A DNA stretch of 64,000 nt from Arthrobotrys musiformis (lineage: Eukaryota > Ascomycota > Orbiliomycetes > Orbiliales > Orbiliaceae), in the NCBI GenBank assembly GCA_036971715.1, contig JAVHJL010000002.1, positions 4,930,501-4,994,500 of the forward strand, read 5' to 3'. Below, piece by piece: positions 46,002-58,827 of the stretch. Every line of letters starts with the position of its first letter. Position 1 is the first letter of the stretch. The notes beneath the pieces were generated by a model. The model was not told the origin of the DNA and searched no databases. It worked only from the letters and a program-made list of their open reading frames with translations. The position numbers and the translations under genes were made by a program.

Positions 46002-48712
46002 CTAACCACAGGCCCTCAAATACTTCGTCTCAGCGGAGGGCCAGGGAAAGGCAAAACAATGATCATGATTGGTATTATTAATGAACTAGAATTTAGCACA
46101 AAGCCGTCCCAGGTGGGGGGTGAAGAAGTTCGCCGCACGGTCGGCCTACAACTCCCTCAGTCAAGCTACTTCTCATATTTCTTCTGTCAAGGAACCAATG
46201 AGAACCTCAATACTGCGGCATCAGTCTTAAAGGGCCTTCTCCTCTACCTTGTGAAGAAAAATCCTAACCTCGCAGTACATCTACAGAAGAGATATGATAT
46301 AAGTGGAGATAGCTTCGGCAGCATAGTTGACGTGAATTTACTCCAACTCATTCTCTTCGACATCCTCGATGACCCTTCCAACCCGTTATTGGTATTTTGC
46401 GTGGACGCTTTAGATGAGTGTCTCGTAGACAGCGACGACCTAATGGCTTTTGTCAACAAAAGCATCGACCACTCGCCGAGAATCAGATGGTTATTATCGA
46501 GCCGCCCTCATCAAGATATTCTATCGAGCTTCGCGTCGCAGGACCTTTGTGTCGAAATTATTCTCGAGAGAAACCAACTTTCGATTGACACTGCAATTGG
46601 AGCGTACATTGATATAAAGGTTTCTGAGCTGAATCTCAAAAAGCAATACAGGGAACGGGATAGAGTTGAGATCAAAAGGATCCTGAAAGAGAGGTCTGGT
46701 GGGACGTATTTATGGGTTCATCTTGCATGCAAAGAGCTGGAAACCTCAGAAGCACTTTCTTGCGAGGCAGTGTCTCTTCTGGACCAGATGCCGTCAGAGC
46801 TGACCGGGATCTACGCTCGAATGATGGAACAGGCAAAGAAATTAGATATTACGACTTGTGGGCGGTGTTTTGACATCTTGGCTACTGCAGCCATTGTGTA
46901 CCGCCCACTGCGGCTCGAAGAACTGGGATACATCGCAATTCGCGTGGACCATGTCCCGGATGTCCGGAGGCTTGTCAATCTCTGTGGTTCTTTTCTCAAA
47001 CTTGAAAACGAATACGTCCACTTTACCCATCAATCGGCTCAAGATTACCTCATCAGCGACCTGTCCGAACTATTTACCACAGCGGGGCCAGCTAGCAGAC
47101 ATCAAAAGATCTTCGAAAATTGCATGTGGACGCTTTCAAACCCACAACTTTTAAAAAAAGATTTGCTCGGTCTGGGGTGGCCTGGGGCGACTGTACGAAC
47201 CAGGAAAATGTTTACCAATGCACCCGTATATCATGAAATAACAGAGGATCAGCGAGGTCGCCTGAATCGGATTGAGTACGCATGCTGCTACTGGGCGAGA
47301 CACCTCGAATTCTTTGCATTGACCCCCATGGAGACGGAGATAATAACGGGGTTTTTCGGGGGTTCCTTTTTATATTGGTTAGAAGCAACTGCGTTAATGG
47401 AGAAGTTATCCACTGCCGCGGCCCAACTTCATATTCTTCAAAGAATAAAAGATGTAAGCGGATTTGCAGCTGTTTCACAACCGTATTCCTATAGAATTAC
47501 CTCGCTAACAGTCAAGCACGATTACAATTTCAGTGGAAGTACAGTAGTACAGAAGTTAGAGAAGACGGCAGCCTGCAAGCTATTGTTGTGGACGCTCAGC
47601 ACTTTGTTCAACAGAACTTCTCGACGATTGAGACGTCGCCTCTCCAGTTATATTCTTCCGTCTTGGCTTTCACCCCTTGGCGGAGTATTATAAGAATGAA
47701 AAATATCTCTAAACTTTCACGGTGGTTAGATCCAGAGGCAAGGCTTTCGGTCAATGACACGTGGGGTCCTCGCCGAAAGCTCGTTGTCCTAGGAGATACC
47801 CAATCCCGAGACTATATCCAATGGGCAACCTACTCACCCAATGGCATGTTAATAATTGCTATGCATATGTGCCACGGGAACATGTTTGATTTCTGTGGTA
47901 GAATCAAAGTATGGGATGCATTGACAGGGTCGTTTATCCACTCCCTTTTCAATCCGAGTGGCATTTGTTCAGACGCAGGCATCACCTTTTCTCCGGATAG
48001 CAAGCTTATTGCGGCACGCATCAACAACCGGTATGGCGATATCAAGATCTGGGACGCAATTTCAGGCCACTCTGTGACAACCTTACGTCCGAAGTTTTCG
48101 ACTTTAACGCAAATTTCCACATTATTTTCGGCCGATTCGAGGCTTTTAGGCATTTGGTCGGGGACAGGGTGTAGCTCAGAAGTTCAAATTTGGGGCATAG
48201 GGTCTAGAAAGCGCTTAAATAGTTTTAGTTATGACTTTGAGGTGGGCCTTTTAATGTTCTCATCTGACAATAGGCCAGTCGTGCTACGACAAAATGGGAA
48301 AAATACTGTCCCCAAGACAAGCGAGGCGGTATTGTGGGACTGTGCTGCGGGAAAGACTTTTCGTAGAGATAGCGCCAGTACCACGGGAAAGATATTACAC
48401 GGGAATACCAGAACGGGAAGCGGGACCTGCGCCGCTATTTCGCCTAATGGCCAGATCATAGCCGGGTACGACAACGTTACATGCACAGTCAGCGTGTGGG
48501 ATCTTGTATCCGATACGCGTCACTGTATTGCGGTGCCAGTGGACCAATTAGGTTCAATGAATGGTCTCTACGACGATTACAGTATTGAAATCAAGCAGAT
48601 TTCTTTTTCGAGCAATAGCGAGCGATTGATGGTGGTTATGAACACCAGTCACCTAACTGTCTGGAATACGTCAACTTTCGAATGCATTTATCCTTTAGGA
48701 TCTATATCTCCT

Positions 48713-48715
48713 TAA
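48713..48715 (+). other. In-frame TAA inside the WD40 region
   Basis: The frame continues after it with WD40-like sequence (AEFSPIDPNIALVTD, GIIIWTL) for 480 more codons. CAA-to-TAA (CpA-to-TpA) would explain it. Confidence 0.75.
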
Positions 48716-50276
48716 TTCACTATCACACCACTACGCTCAGCGGAATTCTCCCCAATAGACCCGAACATCGCTCTTGTCACTGATCTTGACCAAGGTATTA
48801 TAATTTGGACTCTACCCTTCAATGAAACCTTCAGCGCCAGCTCGAATCATTTCCGGCAACATTTTTCGGGATGCCCGGTTCGTAAAGTGATAATCTCTCC
48901 GGATTCTCGGTTTGCGGCTTCGGTCGCTGGGGACAGCAGAACCTCCAGTCAAGGGTGTTTACAGCAGGTAGGGGAGACAAGAGGGGAGACACTAATTTGG
49001 AACGTATCAACTGGCATTTGCCAACTTGCACTCCAGGACCCCGACGGAGCCGAAGTCTTGGATTTAAAATTCTTTTCGGGAAACGACTCAGTCATATCTC
49101 ACCATTCGGACAACAAGATTCACATATGGAATCTCGAAACGAAACAACGCCTCCAGTCTTTCCATTTGCCTCCGAGCCAGTCAAGAGATGCTAACTTGAA
49201 ACAAGGGCTGATCTCTCTCTCCAGCGACGGGTCAACCTTCGCGTTCTGCGGAGGATCTCTCACAACAGTGGACGTTTGGGGTGCAACTAGTAAGGGATTT
49301 CTACATACTCACACTTTTTCTAGAAGTGTAGATGTTCGAGAAGAGCGACCCATTGTAGAACTTTCTTTCGACGGCAAATATATTGCTATGAGCCATCAAA
49401 GCGGCGTGCATGGCAACTCGGACACCAGCTCTACTTCTGTGAAGCTGCAAGATACCCGTACTGGGCAGAACCTAGGCTTATTTGGCACAAACTTGAGAGA
49501 GATTACTTCGGTAGCATTTTCGCCATGCCGAGCTCTAGTAGCCTCCGCTTCCTCTGATGGAGATATTAAGATATTTAGTCTTCAAAACGAGGAATGGTCC
49601 AAAACACAGAACCAGAATACTGTTTACCACGAACACGTCAAGAAACTTCTACACCCTCTACGCGGGGAAAACCGCATAGTGATAGCGTTTTCTCCTAATG
49701 GAAAAGCCCTCGCGATTGCTACGAGAGATATGCGCATTCTGCTATGGGATATTGCAGAAAAAAAGGTTTTCCGGCATCAGCTGTTTTTATATGAGCAACG
49801 CTTTGCGCCCTCGGAATACATGATGCTCCGCAAACAGAATCGTATAGAAATCGGTTTCTCAAATACGACTGAAATTTTCGCACACGGGAATCCTCAGACG
49901 AGTCGGATCACCATTCCCACTACTGCCACGTGCCCTGATCACGAAGCCACGAAGCCCAATGAACTACCTACGTGCGAAAACGCTGTGTATCTAGGGGTTG
50001 AAGGAGTATATATGCACGGGAGAAAGGTTTTCGATATCCCTGATGAGTACGAGCCGTCAACGTTCGATTATAAAGACGGTACGTTCGCTGTTGGGAGTCT
50101 GTATGGTCATGTATATTTCATTAAACTTAGATTGGAACACCTATTGAATCCCGTGACATGACCGTGGGCCACACTTAGGCCTTTGTCAATCCGGTTTATC
50201 ATCCCCCCATAACTACGGAGGTTTTAATAATACGTCAATCCCTTCCCATAGGTAGCGGTAGTATATCAATCAAGCT

Positions 50277-52258
50277 TCACACCTCCAGTTTCAGCTGCAA
50301 TTCGCATCTCCGTGCTTTGGGCAGAAGCGCCCCGAACTCTTCGAGTTCCATGCTTTCGTCAGTACAAGAGTCGGCCAGAGACATATTTGGACACTCCTTG
50401 AGCATCGCTGCCACGATGATACGGAGTTCCATCATTGCTAGATTTCTACCAATACAAACTGTAGTCATGGGTGCCAAAGCTAAGTTAGTATGCTAGCAGG
50501 TGCGGAAAGGGGTGTGGTTTCGTGGAAATGAATATGCCCCGGGGCAGGAAAGGGAGATAGATACGACATACCTCTAGATGCGCCACCAAATGCTAACATA
50601 GCTGATTCCATTTCTTTAGTAGGGTTTAGCCACCTCTCCGGTTCGAATCTAGAGTTATTTGTTTCCGTGATGTTAGTGCTACGATCTGAAGAATTCCCAA
50701 AAAATGCTGTACAAGAACCTACGCGAGCGGATTTTTGAAGACAGCCGGGTCCCTGTGAACCGTATACGGGAATGTAGTAACCACCGTCCCCGCAGGGAAG
50801 AAATATGGCCCAAGTTGCCTGCCACCCTTTGGTACCACCCTCGGCGCTCCGACTGATGCCAGGCCATAGAGCCTTAAAGACTCCCTAATAACGGCTGTCA
50901 AGTAAGGTAGATCGCTTAGTTTTGCCTCCGTAAGATCCCAGTCGATGCCTTTAAGTTCTTCCGCCAGCTTTTCACGCGCAGCCGGGTGTTTATTTATGGC
51001 CCACACGGTGTATGTCCCTACGAAAGCAGTAGTTATGGTTCCCGCTAGTAGAAACATTCCAGCTTCGTCTCTCAATACTTTTCTACTCATTTTATATTTT
51101 GCTTTCGGATCATTTGTATTCGCTAGCAATTGAGAAAATAAGGTGGGGCGAGGGGGTCCCATCCAAGGGGTTTTCGATTTCTTCCCGAAGCTCATCTAGA
51201 CACATGTCGCCGTAACTTGCAATGCGGCCGATGCAGCCAAGGAACCATTGGATCCGCGGATGGGGAATGTAGCTTAGAAGATACTCGAAGAATTTAAGTC
51301 CGGGTATCTTGCCACGTGCGCTGCATATTATTATACAACCAACGAGGCTATGGATGAAGTCGTTCTCCTATGTTATCCCCGAAGAGTTAGTCTAGTGAAA
51401 AGATCTGTATGTTGACCGAACCAGTTCATTAAGCATGCAAAGCCCTTGGACTTAAATCATATTGGAGGAATGGATGGTGGGAAGGGTGAAAATAAAATCG
51501 TACAGTCCCGTCTTCAACCAATCCAAATGCCTTCCCGTAGCACAGCTCCGCAATAATATCAGTAGCTAAGAGTCGGAACCATAGCACAATATCGACTTTC
51601 TCTCTGTTTTGCAGCCGGGTCTTCATCTTTTGAATGCACGTGTTAACGTGTTTTTGTATAATAGGCTCCATTTTGGTAATTTTTGTATTCGAAAACCCAG
51701 CACCAAAGGCTTTGCGGCGGCAAAGATATTCATTGTGGTCCTCGATGGCAAGCATAGTGTCAAGCCCCGCGAGCATTTTAGACATTACAGAACCTTTGTC
51801 GAAGGGATCGGCTGTAGAGTAAATAGTCATGATCGCTGAGAGGTCTGCCACGGCGACCTCGTTCGGTGATATTCGAACGTATGGACCTTTGACAGGATGA
51901 ACGAAGGGTTAGCTTAATTTAAAACAACAGAATTTATGGTCACGAGTCCCCTATACATATATTTGCCAATGACATATTGTTGGGAGTTAAGGGTTTTCGC
52001 AATTGTGATCAGCTTACCATACTCAGAATGTAGATCGTGAACTTTGAACGTCTTGTCACGCGTGATGTCTCTCACTCTCACCCATATTCCTGAAACGGTT
52101 GCGTACCACGGCCCGGGAATTTTTGCAAGGGGCGAGAAATAGAGATTATATATTGCATTGATGGCCAAGTACAAAACCGATGCTCCTAGTATTACGAAGG
52201 GGAGCTGATGTGTTTCGAAGGAGGCCAATGACACCAAATCTAGGACCAACTTTACCAT
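50277..52258 (-). pseudogene. Cytochrome P450 with a one-base frameshift in exon 3 (5 exons, ~508 aa if corrected)
   Basis: Exons on the minus strand are 52258-52018, 51886-51504, 51367-50723, 50648-50572 and 50458-50277. An N-terminal membrane anchor is followed by PLAKIPGPW, HSEYGPYVRISPNEV, the I-helix AGTITTA, the K-helix ESLRLYG, FEPERW and the haem motif FGGASRVCIG, which is built across the last intron. All junctions agree except that exon 3 is one base too long. The frame changes in a run of five C (plus-strand G 51152-51156), between DELREEIENPLDGT and RPTLFSQLLAN; four C would restore it. It would be an ER-bound, haem-thiolate monooxygenase; the substrate is unknown. Frameshift in nature or homopolymer sequencing error are both possible. 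Confidence 0.85.
51152..51156 (-). other. Frameshift site in the P450 (C5, expected C4)
   Basis: Upstream and downstream P450 sequence lie in different frames that meet at this homopolymer; no GT-AG intron fits. Confidence 0.65.
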
Positions 52259-54930
52259 TGATTCGGCGCCTGATGCGGCTAGGCTCAGCTAACTAGCTTT
52301 GTTTTGTGAAAACCTCTGCCCTCGAGAATATATAAACTTGTGGGATAATGGCTTCCGGGCCGCTCGGTATTGTTGGTGTGTAATTATATTTCTATATATA
52401 CTTGCACTGCAAAGGCGGTTATGTTAAAGGTCCTGGCTTTAAATTTAAACAATTGTCGCTGGCTGTAACTCCTTTATTATACAGTAGAGGTAGTTGCCTT
52501 ATGAAAGAGAAGACAAGATAAAAGAAGATAAAAGAAAATAAAAGATCGTGGTCTGGATCTAGATATCGGGCGGAATCGAGCGATCGACAAGACTGCACCG
52601 TGAATCCCAGAATTCTAAACTCAAAACCAGACTTCAGACGTCAGATAAGCCAATTATTTCGAAGTGTACGTGTGCACCCACAGTACGTGTATGTACAGAC
52701 ATACATTCCGTTGAGTTGTCGCTGTGCACACGCATTCCAATGCGGGTGCCCTTGAGATCCCGTATACTTCGTGTTTTTCAGGTTCAAACCAGTCGGCACA
52801 TTGTTGTCGACTTTAGGAATCCCAGTAGCAGGGGCTTTCAGGGATATATAGTATATAGTGCTAAGCTAGCGACAATCGTATAGTCATTACAATATATATA
52901 ATTTTCAGCTAAAATCTGTTTCAGAAATCAAGAAGTTATTTAGTTATATAGTTATCCAAGATCTATAGATAAATTTGTACGTTATCTATACGCGATGGTA
53001 TATATGTACTATATACATGTATACTTCAAAGTAACAATCATGTCTGAACGTATAATAGTCGCTATAGCTATGAGCGACCGATGTTGTCGTGGCTCTTGGC
53101 ATTAAATCAATATTGGCAAAGGGTTCTACTGATAAATATATAATTATAGATTACAAGGTTGCAAGATTACGCTGTATGCCATGGGATAGAATTCCTTGGA
53201 ATTTCAATTTGTATAATTGTACATGTAATATCTATGGAGGTTTTTATGTCTTAGTAAAATGTATATTGACCAGGTAGGTTCGATCGATCTGCTCGTTAAC
53301 GTTGCAAAAAAACCAATACTATCAACATTCCTATAGGCCTAGCTTGAATCCCTAAGTTAAAATAAAGGTATTCCCGGCCTATCCTCATGCTCGACTATAG
53401 TACTATCGCAAGGCATGGGGCGAAAATTCTTCTTGGTATACAGCTAAATTGCCTTCCCAAGATCTTTAATTTTGCCCGTGGAATTTTTAGGCGAGAGGTA
53501 CAATCATAGTCGCAGCTGTACAGGGACATACAGTGAACTGACCAATGAAGGTCGTCTGGTGTTCAGCTGGCACAAGATCTAGTTTCTGGAATCAATGCAA
53601 GATTTACTGATTCCTGGCGACGTCCAAACGAGACGTTGACTTCCTTGTAATTCAAGACGACAATTCGAGCCATCAATGCCTGCATTCACGGTGGATATAT
53701 CGGTACCAAATGCCTTTTTGTGTGTGAACACGCCCTGCATTAGTTTTTGGTTTCACCTTTTGTGGTTGCCCTGAGACAGCGTGCTAGCAAGGGAAGAAAA
53801 GAAAGTACCACGAGCTTGGCTTTGTCGTTCCATTAGGTGATAACCAGATACTTTTGGCATTACGGCATGTATCATAGAGTCTAATTAGAACTCTTACCTA
53901 ACGGTATCAATCAATTAATACTAATTTAATATTCCTCTTTGGTCTCGCCTCCTGGGGACGATGTACACCACCACCGATACCCGAAAGGGCAGCATGAAAT
54001 GTGGATGTTGGGCAAATATGCAGGCAGTCAAATACCTCCGTCGAAGCTGTCCCTATTTTCTGTACCCGATCGAGGCGGTTCGAGGGTCTAACAGTTGACC
54101 TGTCGCAAGCCCGGAAGACGAAACAACTGAGTGGTTAAGTTAGTTAGTCAGTTCAACAACGATACCAACGGTGACGTCTGTCTCTCTGTGCCATATCGTA
54201 TTCTAGATAATCAGGTCCTAAATATAGATTTGACGATGAGTATGAATATCAACCGTCTGTACCGCCAAAGGCGATAAAAGAGCCTAGTGAAGAGGGCGAA
54301 AGTTGAGTGTCGGAACGTATCCGGGGGACCAAATCAGGTTCGATTTCGAGGAAATTGGACGGCCGGGAAGATGAGAGGACTTGGAAGCTCTTGGGCTGTC
54401 TCCTCCGCAATTTCTTGGGCAGTTGAGGTTCTTTGTTTGGACTGCAATTGGTCTGTTTCACAGCGGAGGCCCCTTTTTCAAGGCTGAGGCTGGCGTGTGT
54501 TGACTTTGCCGTTGGGCGGGCTTGGCATCTCCAGATTAAATTGCCCGGTCTTCCGGCCTCTCCTTCTTCCCTTCCTTCTTCTCCTTCTTCACTTCATCAA
54601 CATCAACATCTTTACCAACAGTCCGTCCTTCGACACCATCGACTTCCTTCCTTCGTTTTTATCCTTGTAATCGGCTTCAACACACTCCTTTATTCGCCAG
54701 CCTTTTTTTCCAGTTTTTTTTTTTTTGCTCGTCGTGAAGTTTGTTGTTACCCTTACCCATAGTAAAATTTAAATTTAAATTAAAAGAATCGAAAACACCC
54801 AACTACAGCTGGTCTACAACACACACCTTTTTCGACGGTTCTCTTTTGATTTTTGCCATATCTCGAACCACTATTTCTATTCCTTTACCCGACGTATACA
54901 CACATCGAAAGGGGATATACAATAAACAAG
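52259..54930. other. 2.7 kb divergent intergenic region, TpA-rich
   Basis: Between the P450 and GH17 promoters. About 52840-53060 is very rich in TA dinucleotides and ATATAT words, as in RIP-affected DNA. No gene was recognised; the small frame at 53089-53277 has no support. The right end is the GH17 promoter. Confidence 0.5.
54557..54597 (+). promoter_or_regulatory. Pyrimidine-rich (CTT) core promoter/leader tract of the GH17 gene
   Basis: Nearly unbroken C/T sequence is followed by CAACATCAACATC, about 340 nt before the ATG at 54931. CT tracts of this kind lie at transcription starts of strongly expressed fungal genes. Confidence 0.5.
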
Positions 54931-56316
54931 ATGCTTCCAAAGAGTCTACTTCTTGCCGCTGCGGCGGTCCTTTCGCTTGTCAACGCCCAGAATGAGTACT
55001 TGGGTTTCAACTACGGCGCCGCCAAGGCCAATGGCCAGGTCAAGGTCTATGATGACTTCTTAGAGGAGTTCGAACTTGCTCAGAAGCTTGCCGGCACCAA
55101 CGGAAAGTTCAGCAGTGCTCGATTGTACACTATGATTGTAAGGACCAACATGCCAAGTTTTGGAGTCCCTTCCTAGGCCGAAATTCTAACCACCTTATGT
55201 AATTTGCAGCAAGGCCCAAGCAAAGACGATCCAATCGACGCCATCGAGGCTGCTATTAAGACCAAGACCACTCTCTTGCTCGGAATCTGGTGCTCCGTTC
55301 CAACTGAGCATGTCACAAACGAAATCAACGCCCTCCTGAAGGCCATCGACAAGTATGGCAAAGACTTCACTGACCTCGTCGTCGGTCTCTCCGTCGGTTC
55401 CGAGGATTTGTACCGAAACTCCGTCATGGGAATCGAGAATAAGTCTGGAATCGGCGCTGAACCAGACCAGCTCGTCAAGTATATCGGCATGGTCCGAAAG
55501 GCTATTGCTAACACTGACTTGAAGTCCGTGCCAATTGGTCACGTCGATACCTGGACTGTCTGGGTCAACGGCTCCAACAATGTCGTCACTGAGGCTTTGG
55601 ACTGGATTGGTTTCGATGCTTATCCTTATTTCCAATCTACCATGGCCAACTCCATCGAGGTTGCCCCACAATTGTTCTGGGAGGCCTATGAGAACACCCA
55701 AAAGGCTACAGGAAAGGAAGTTTGGATCACTGAAACTGGCTGGCCCGTGTCTGGTAAAGACATGAACCTCGCCAAGGCCAATACCAAGGATGCTCAGACA
55801 TACTGGAATACCGTCGGTTGTGCTATCTTTGGCAAGTACAAGACTTGGTGGTACATGCTCCGTGATGCCGACCCAACCCCACCAGAGACCGAATTCGGTG
55901 TCGTCGGCGCCGACTTGAAGCCTTACTACGATCTCAGCTGCAAGAACGCCAAGCCCGTCGCCAGCCCTGTCGCTTCCACCAGCACCGCCACTGCCACTAC
56001 TGCCGCTCCCTCAACTGCCGCCACATCTACCCGAGCTCCTGGTACGTCTTCCTTTGATTCCGATATCGAGTTCTCCTCGATTTCCTCTTCTATGAGTCAA
56101 GCCCTCGGATCTAACACAGTTATTTCCATTTCCACAGGAACTACATTTGAAGTTGAATCATCTACACGTGGCTCATCGGGCTCCACCCCAACCGAATTGG
56201 CCGAGGGTGCTGCTCAGACTACTGGTGTTGATGCTCCATCCTCCGGTTTCGCTGTCAAGGCAACCATTGGATTCGTCGCTGCTCAAGCCATCGCCGCTGC
56301 TTTCTTCCTTTTGTAA
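54931..56316 (+). CDS. GPI-anchored GH17 beta-1,3-glucanase, cell wall (3 exons, 405 aa)
   Basis: Exons are 54931-55137, 55210-56041 and 56138-56316. Residues 1-19 are a signal peptide (cleavage after VNA). The GH17 barrel follows: FNYGAA near the start, the acid/base candidate E134 in VGSED, DWIGFDAYPYF, and the nucleophile E244 in ITETGWP. After a conserved Cys (LSCKNA) comes a Ser/Thr/Ala-rich stalk and a C-terminal hydrophobic GPI signal. The enzyme acts outside the plasma membrane on wall beta-1,3-glucan. The second intron (56042-56137, GTACGT...CACAG, CTAAC branch) is 96 nt and free of stops, so if it is retained the product is 437 aa with a longer stalk. Confidence 0.92.
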
Positions 56317-57487
56317 AAACCTCGCCTCCGAAACATGATATTGGTTTGCATGGGGAACTAGCGTGATGTTTTCTTTTTTTTCGTTGTATAAATGGCACAC
56401 ATTCAGGGCAAATTCGGATTCAGCATCGCATGTGGAACTTCATTGTGTAATAAAATAGACTCAACCTTGTTTATATATTTCTTGCCTTGGCGTTGTATTC
56501 GCTACCTATCAAAATTACTTTTCTTCTTACAAAGTTCCTTTGAGATGGTTTTTTGGGAGTCCAATTGATCAGGTTTTCAATGCTCCTGCTAACAGCTTCG
56601 CGTAGCTGTGTGACATCGAGCGTGTGGTGCCAGAACTAGAAGCCTGCATCGCGGGCTTGGTTTCCGTTCAGATCTCGCTTACGCCCGTTCCCTGCCCCTC
56701 CGCCGGCTGAAGGCTGAATCAGGGCAGAGAAATCTTGTCCGACATCCTCTGGAGCCGAATGTTCGATCCCTCCAAGCAGCATCATACAGCTCAACCTCAA
56801 GCGCAACTTCTGGTTCAACCTCTGCTCTAACAAGTCATAACTTCCCCCAGTTGCTCGAGTGTGGAGGGAACTATTCCAAGTTTTCCAAGGTCCCAAGATG
56901 GGGGGGTCGACCTGGAGCTCCATCTTTCCCGTGTCTTCTCATTGGGCCGTCAGACGGTTTTTTTCAACTAGTGGCAGCTCACAAAATTCGAAATTTTCAC
57001 ACACCCCTGTTCTCTGCCCGTCTCCCACCAACCTTTTTAACTGCATGAAACTACAATCTTTGATCTAGATTCGAATTCAGGACTAGCGGCTGGCGCGCGC
57101 AGCAAAATCTCGATTGCCCAGCGCTCCAAGTGGTGAAGAATGAAAAACCTGCCGCTTCCCCTCTTTCTCAACCCGGGTTTTTATTCCCAGTGCTTTCTTC
57201 ACAACCTTCCTTCTTCTATTCCTTCATCAAATTCCCCATCCCATATATTGACCCAACCCTCGTCTACGGGAACTCGAAGAAAGAGAAAAGCCTTTATTCT
57301 GAATAGCAAAAAGTCGACGGTATCATTGCCGTCGCGCAAACAAATCCGCGACGATTCCTCGAATCACTTGATTCAACCTTGTTATTGGTCCCAAGGTTAA
57401 AAAAACAAATTATAGTTTTTCACAGCAAAGTATTAACAATCTACTATCATATCTGATAGAAATAACCCATCTCGGGTAGTATCGACA
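56317..57487. other. Intergenic between GH17 and SLC35F genes
   Basis: 3' flank of GH17 and promoter/leader of the SLC35F gene. The open frames here are not supported. No gene recognised. Confidence 0.5.
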
Positions 57488-58827
57488 ATGGCCGCGACTG
57501 CTACTGCCGCAGACTCGTCCATTGGCGCGGCTGCCGGAGCGACGGATCCCACTGCGATCGATTCCGCAGCCCGGTTGGATTCCAAGTCGCCTGTGACGGT
57601 CGCCCCGGATACTACTATCGCGGATGACTCGTCCCAAGAGACGCAAAAGAAGTCGTTCTTCGGCTTCTACACGTCGAAACGATTCTGGATCACATTGGTT
57701 ATGGGGTGCGTCCTGTTTCTCGTCCTACGTGCTTCCCTTTTACTAACGAGGGGCGAATAGACAATTTTTGGCGCTATGCATCACGAGCACCAATACCTTT
57801 ACGACGTTGTTGTTCATGGCGGGGACTAGTTTCCCGGCGTTTCAGACGTTTATTAATTATTGCCTTCTCAACCTCTGCTATACGAGTTTTACGATCTATA
57901 AAGAGGGGTTCAAAGGATGGCTCAAGATCGTGTGGAAGGATGGGTGGAAATGTAAATTCACCATACCTTGTTCGCACTTCTGAAGACATGATGTTGATAT
58001 ATGCGGGTTTAGATTTCATACTCGCCTTCTTTGACGTCGAAGGCAACTACTTCGTTGTTCTAGCGTACCGATACACTACAATCCTCTCAGCAGAACTCAT
58101 CAACTTTTGGGCCATCGTCGTCGTTGTGATCCTCTCCTTCTTCCTTCTTCGGGTTAGATACCACTGGTCGCAAGTGGCGGGTATTCTCGTCTGCTGCGCC
58201 GGCATGGGTGTCCTCATCGGTAGTGACAAGCTTCAGGGCGGAGACTTCCACAGCGCTGCTGATGTCCTCAAGGGAGATTTGTTCATGTTGCTAGGCGCGA
58301 CGTTCTATGGGTTTAGCAACGTTACCGAAGAGTTCTTTGTGTCCAAAACACCGCTTTATGTGGTTATCGGTCAGTTGGGTTTCTGGGGAATGTTCATCAA
58401 TGGCGTCCAGGCGTCCATATTTGATAGAACCTCCATTGCTGCGGCGGTGTGGGATGGCAAGGTCGCGGGGTATCTTGTTGGATATAATCTCGTGCTCTTC
58501 ATATTCTATACCGTTACACCGGTTTTATTCCGTTTGTCTTCCGCCGCGTTCTTCAATATTTCGCTTCTGACGGCGAACTTTTGGGGTCTGATTATTGGGA
58601 TTAGAGTGTTTGGGTATAAGGTGCATTATCTTTATCCGGTGGCTTTTGTACTGATTATGGTCGGTTTGATTATTTACTATATCATGGATGCAAGCGGGAT
58701 TGGAGATGATAGCGTGAAGCCGTGGTTGGGAGAGGACCAGGAGGGGGGGCACGAGGGGATTGGAACGGCGAAGAGGAGGATGAGGACCAGAGTTGGGAGG
58801 GGGGTCGGGGCGGGTGCTGAGGCCTAG
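57488..58827 (+). CDS. SLC35F-type (DUF914) solute transporter (3 exons, 407 aa)
   Basis: Exons are 57488-57705, 57761-57951 and 58013-58827, all GT-AG. The N-terminal ~60 residues are Ala/Thr/Asp-rich and cytosolic-like. The membrane part shows the family's sequence FDVEGNYFVVLAYRYTT, SAELINFWAI, GILVCCAGMGVLIGSD, KGDLFMLLGATFYGFSNVTEE and FLRLSSAAFFNISLLTANFWGL-type segments; about ten TM helices fit. The tail is basic and Gly-rich. The SLC35F1/F2/F6 group belongs to the drug/metabolite transporter superfamily; the substrate in fungi is unsettled. Its 3' end faces the second NLR-like gene with a 104-bp gap. Confidence 0.9.

Larger units (their letters stand above)
44797..50161 (+). pseudogene. 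NLR-type gene PNP-NACHT-WD40, interrupted by two nonsense codons
   Basis: Joined exons 44797-45802, 45862-47453 and 47534-50161 (1742 codons) are in one frame but carry TAG at 45999-46001 and TAA at 48713-48715. The N-terminal module is nucleoside-phosphorylase-like (VGWVCALPIE, LMVGIGGG, CFEMEAAGLMNHF, VRGICDYSDSHKN). It is followed by a linker (DPEAEKVGIERRKDKL, GSYQWVKEN) and a NACHT NTPase (GGPGKGKT; VFCVDALDEC; GGTYLWVHLA; FTHQSAQDYLI), then WD40-type repeats to the end. Such fungal proteins are NOD-like receptors linked to incompatibility and cell death. Met12 (44830) is the more typical start. Without the stops it would be about 1741 aa. The PNP part alone could still be made. Intron explanations for the stops were checked and fail. 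Confidence 0.85.

Noticed and set aside
47454..47533. Apparent frameshift between NACHT and WD40 parts of the first NLR
   Set aside because: Explained by a normal 80-nt intron (GTAAGC donor, CTAAC branch, TTTCAG acceptor) that keeps the frame.
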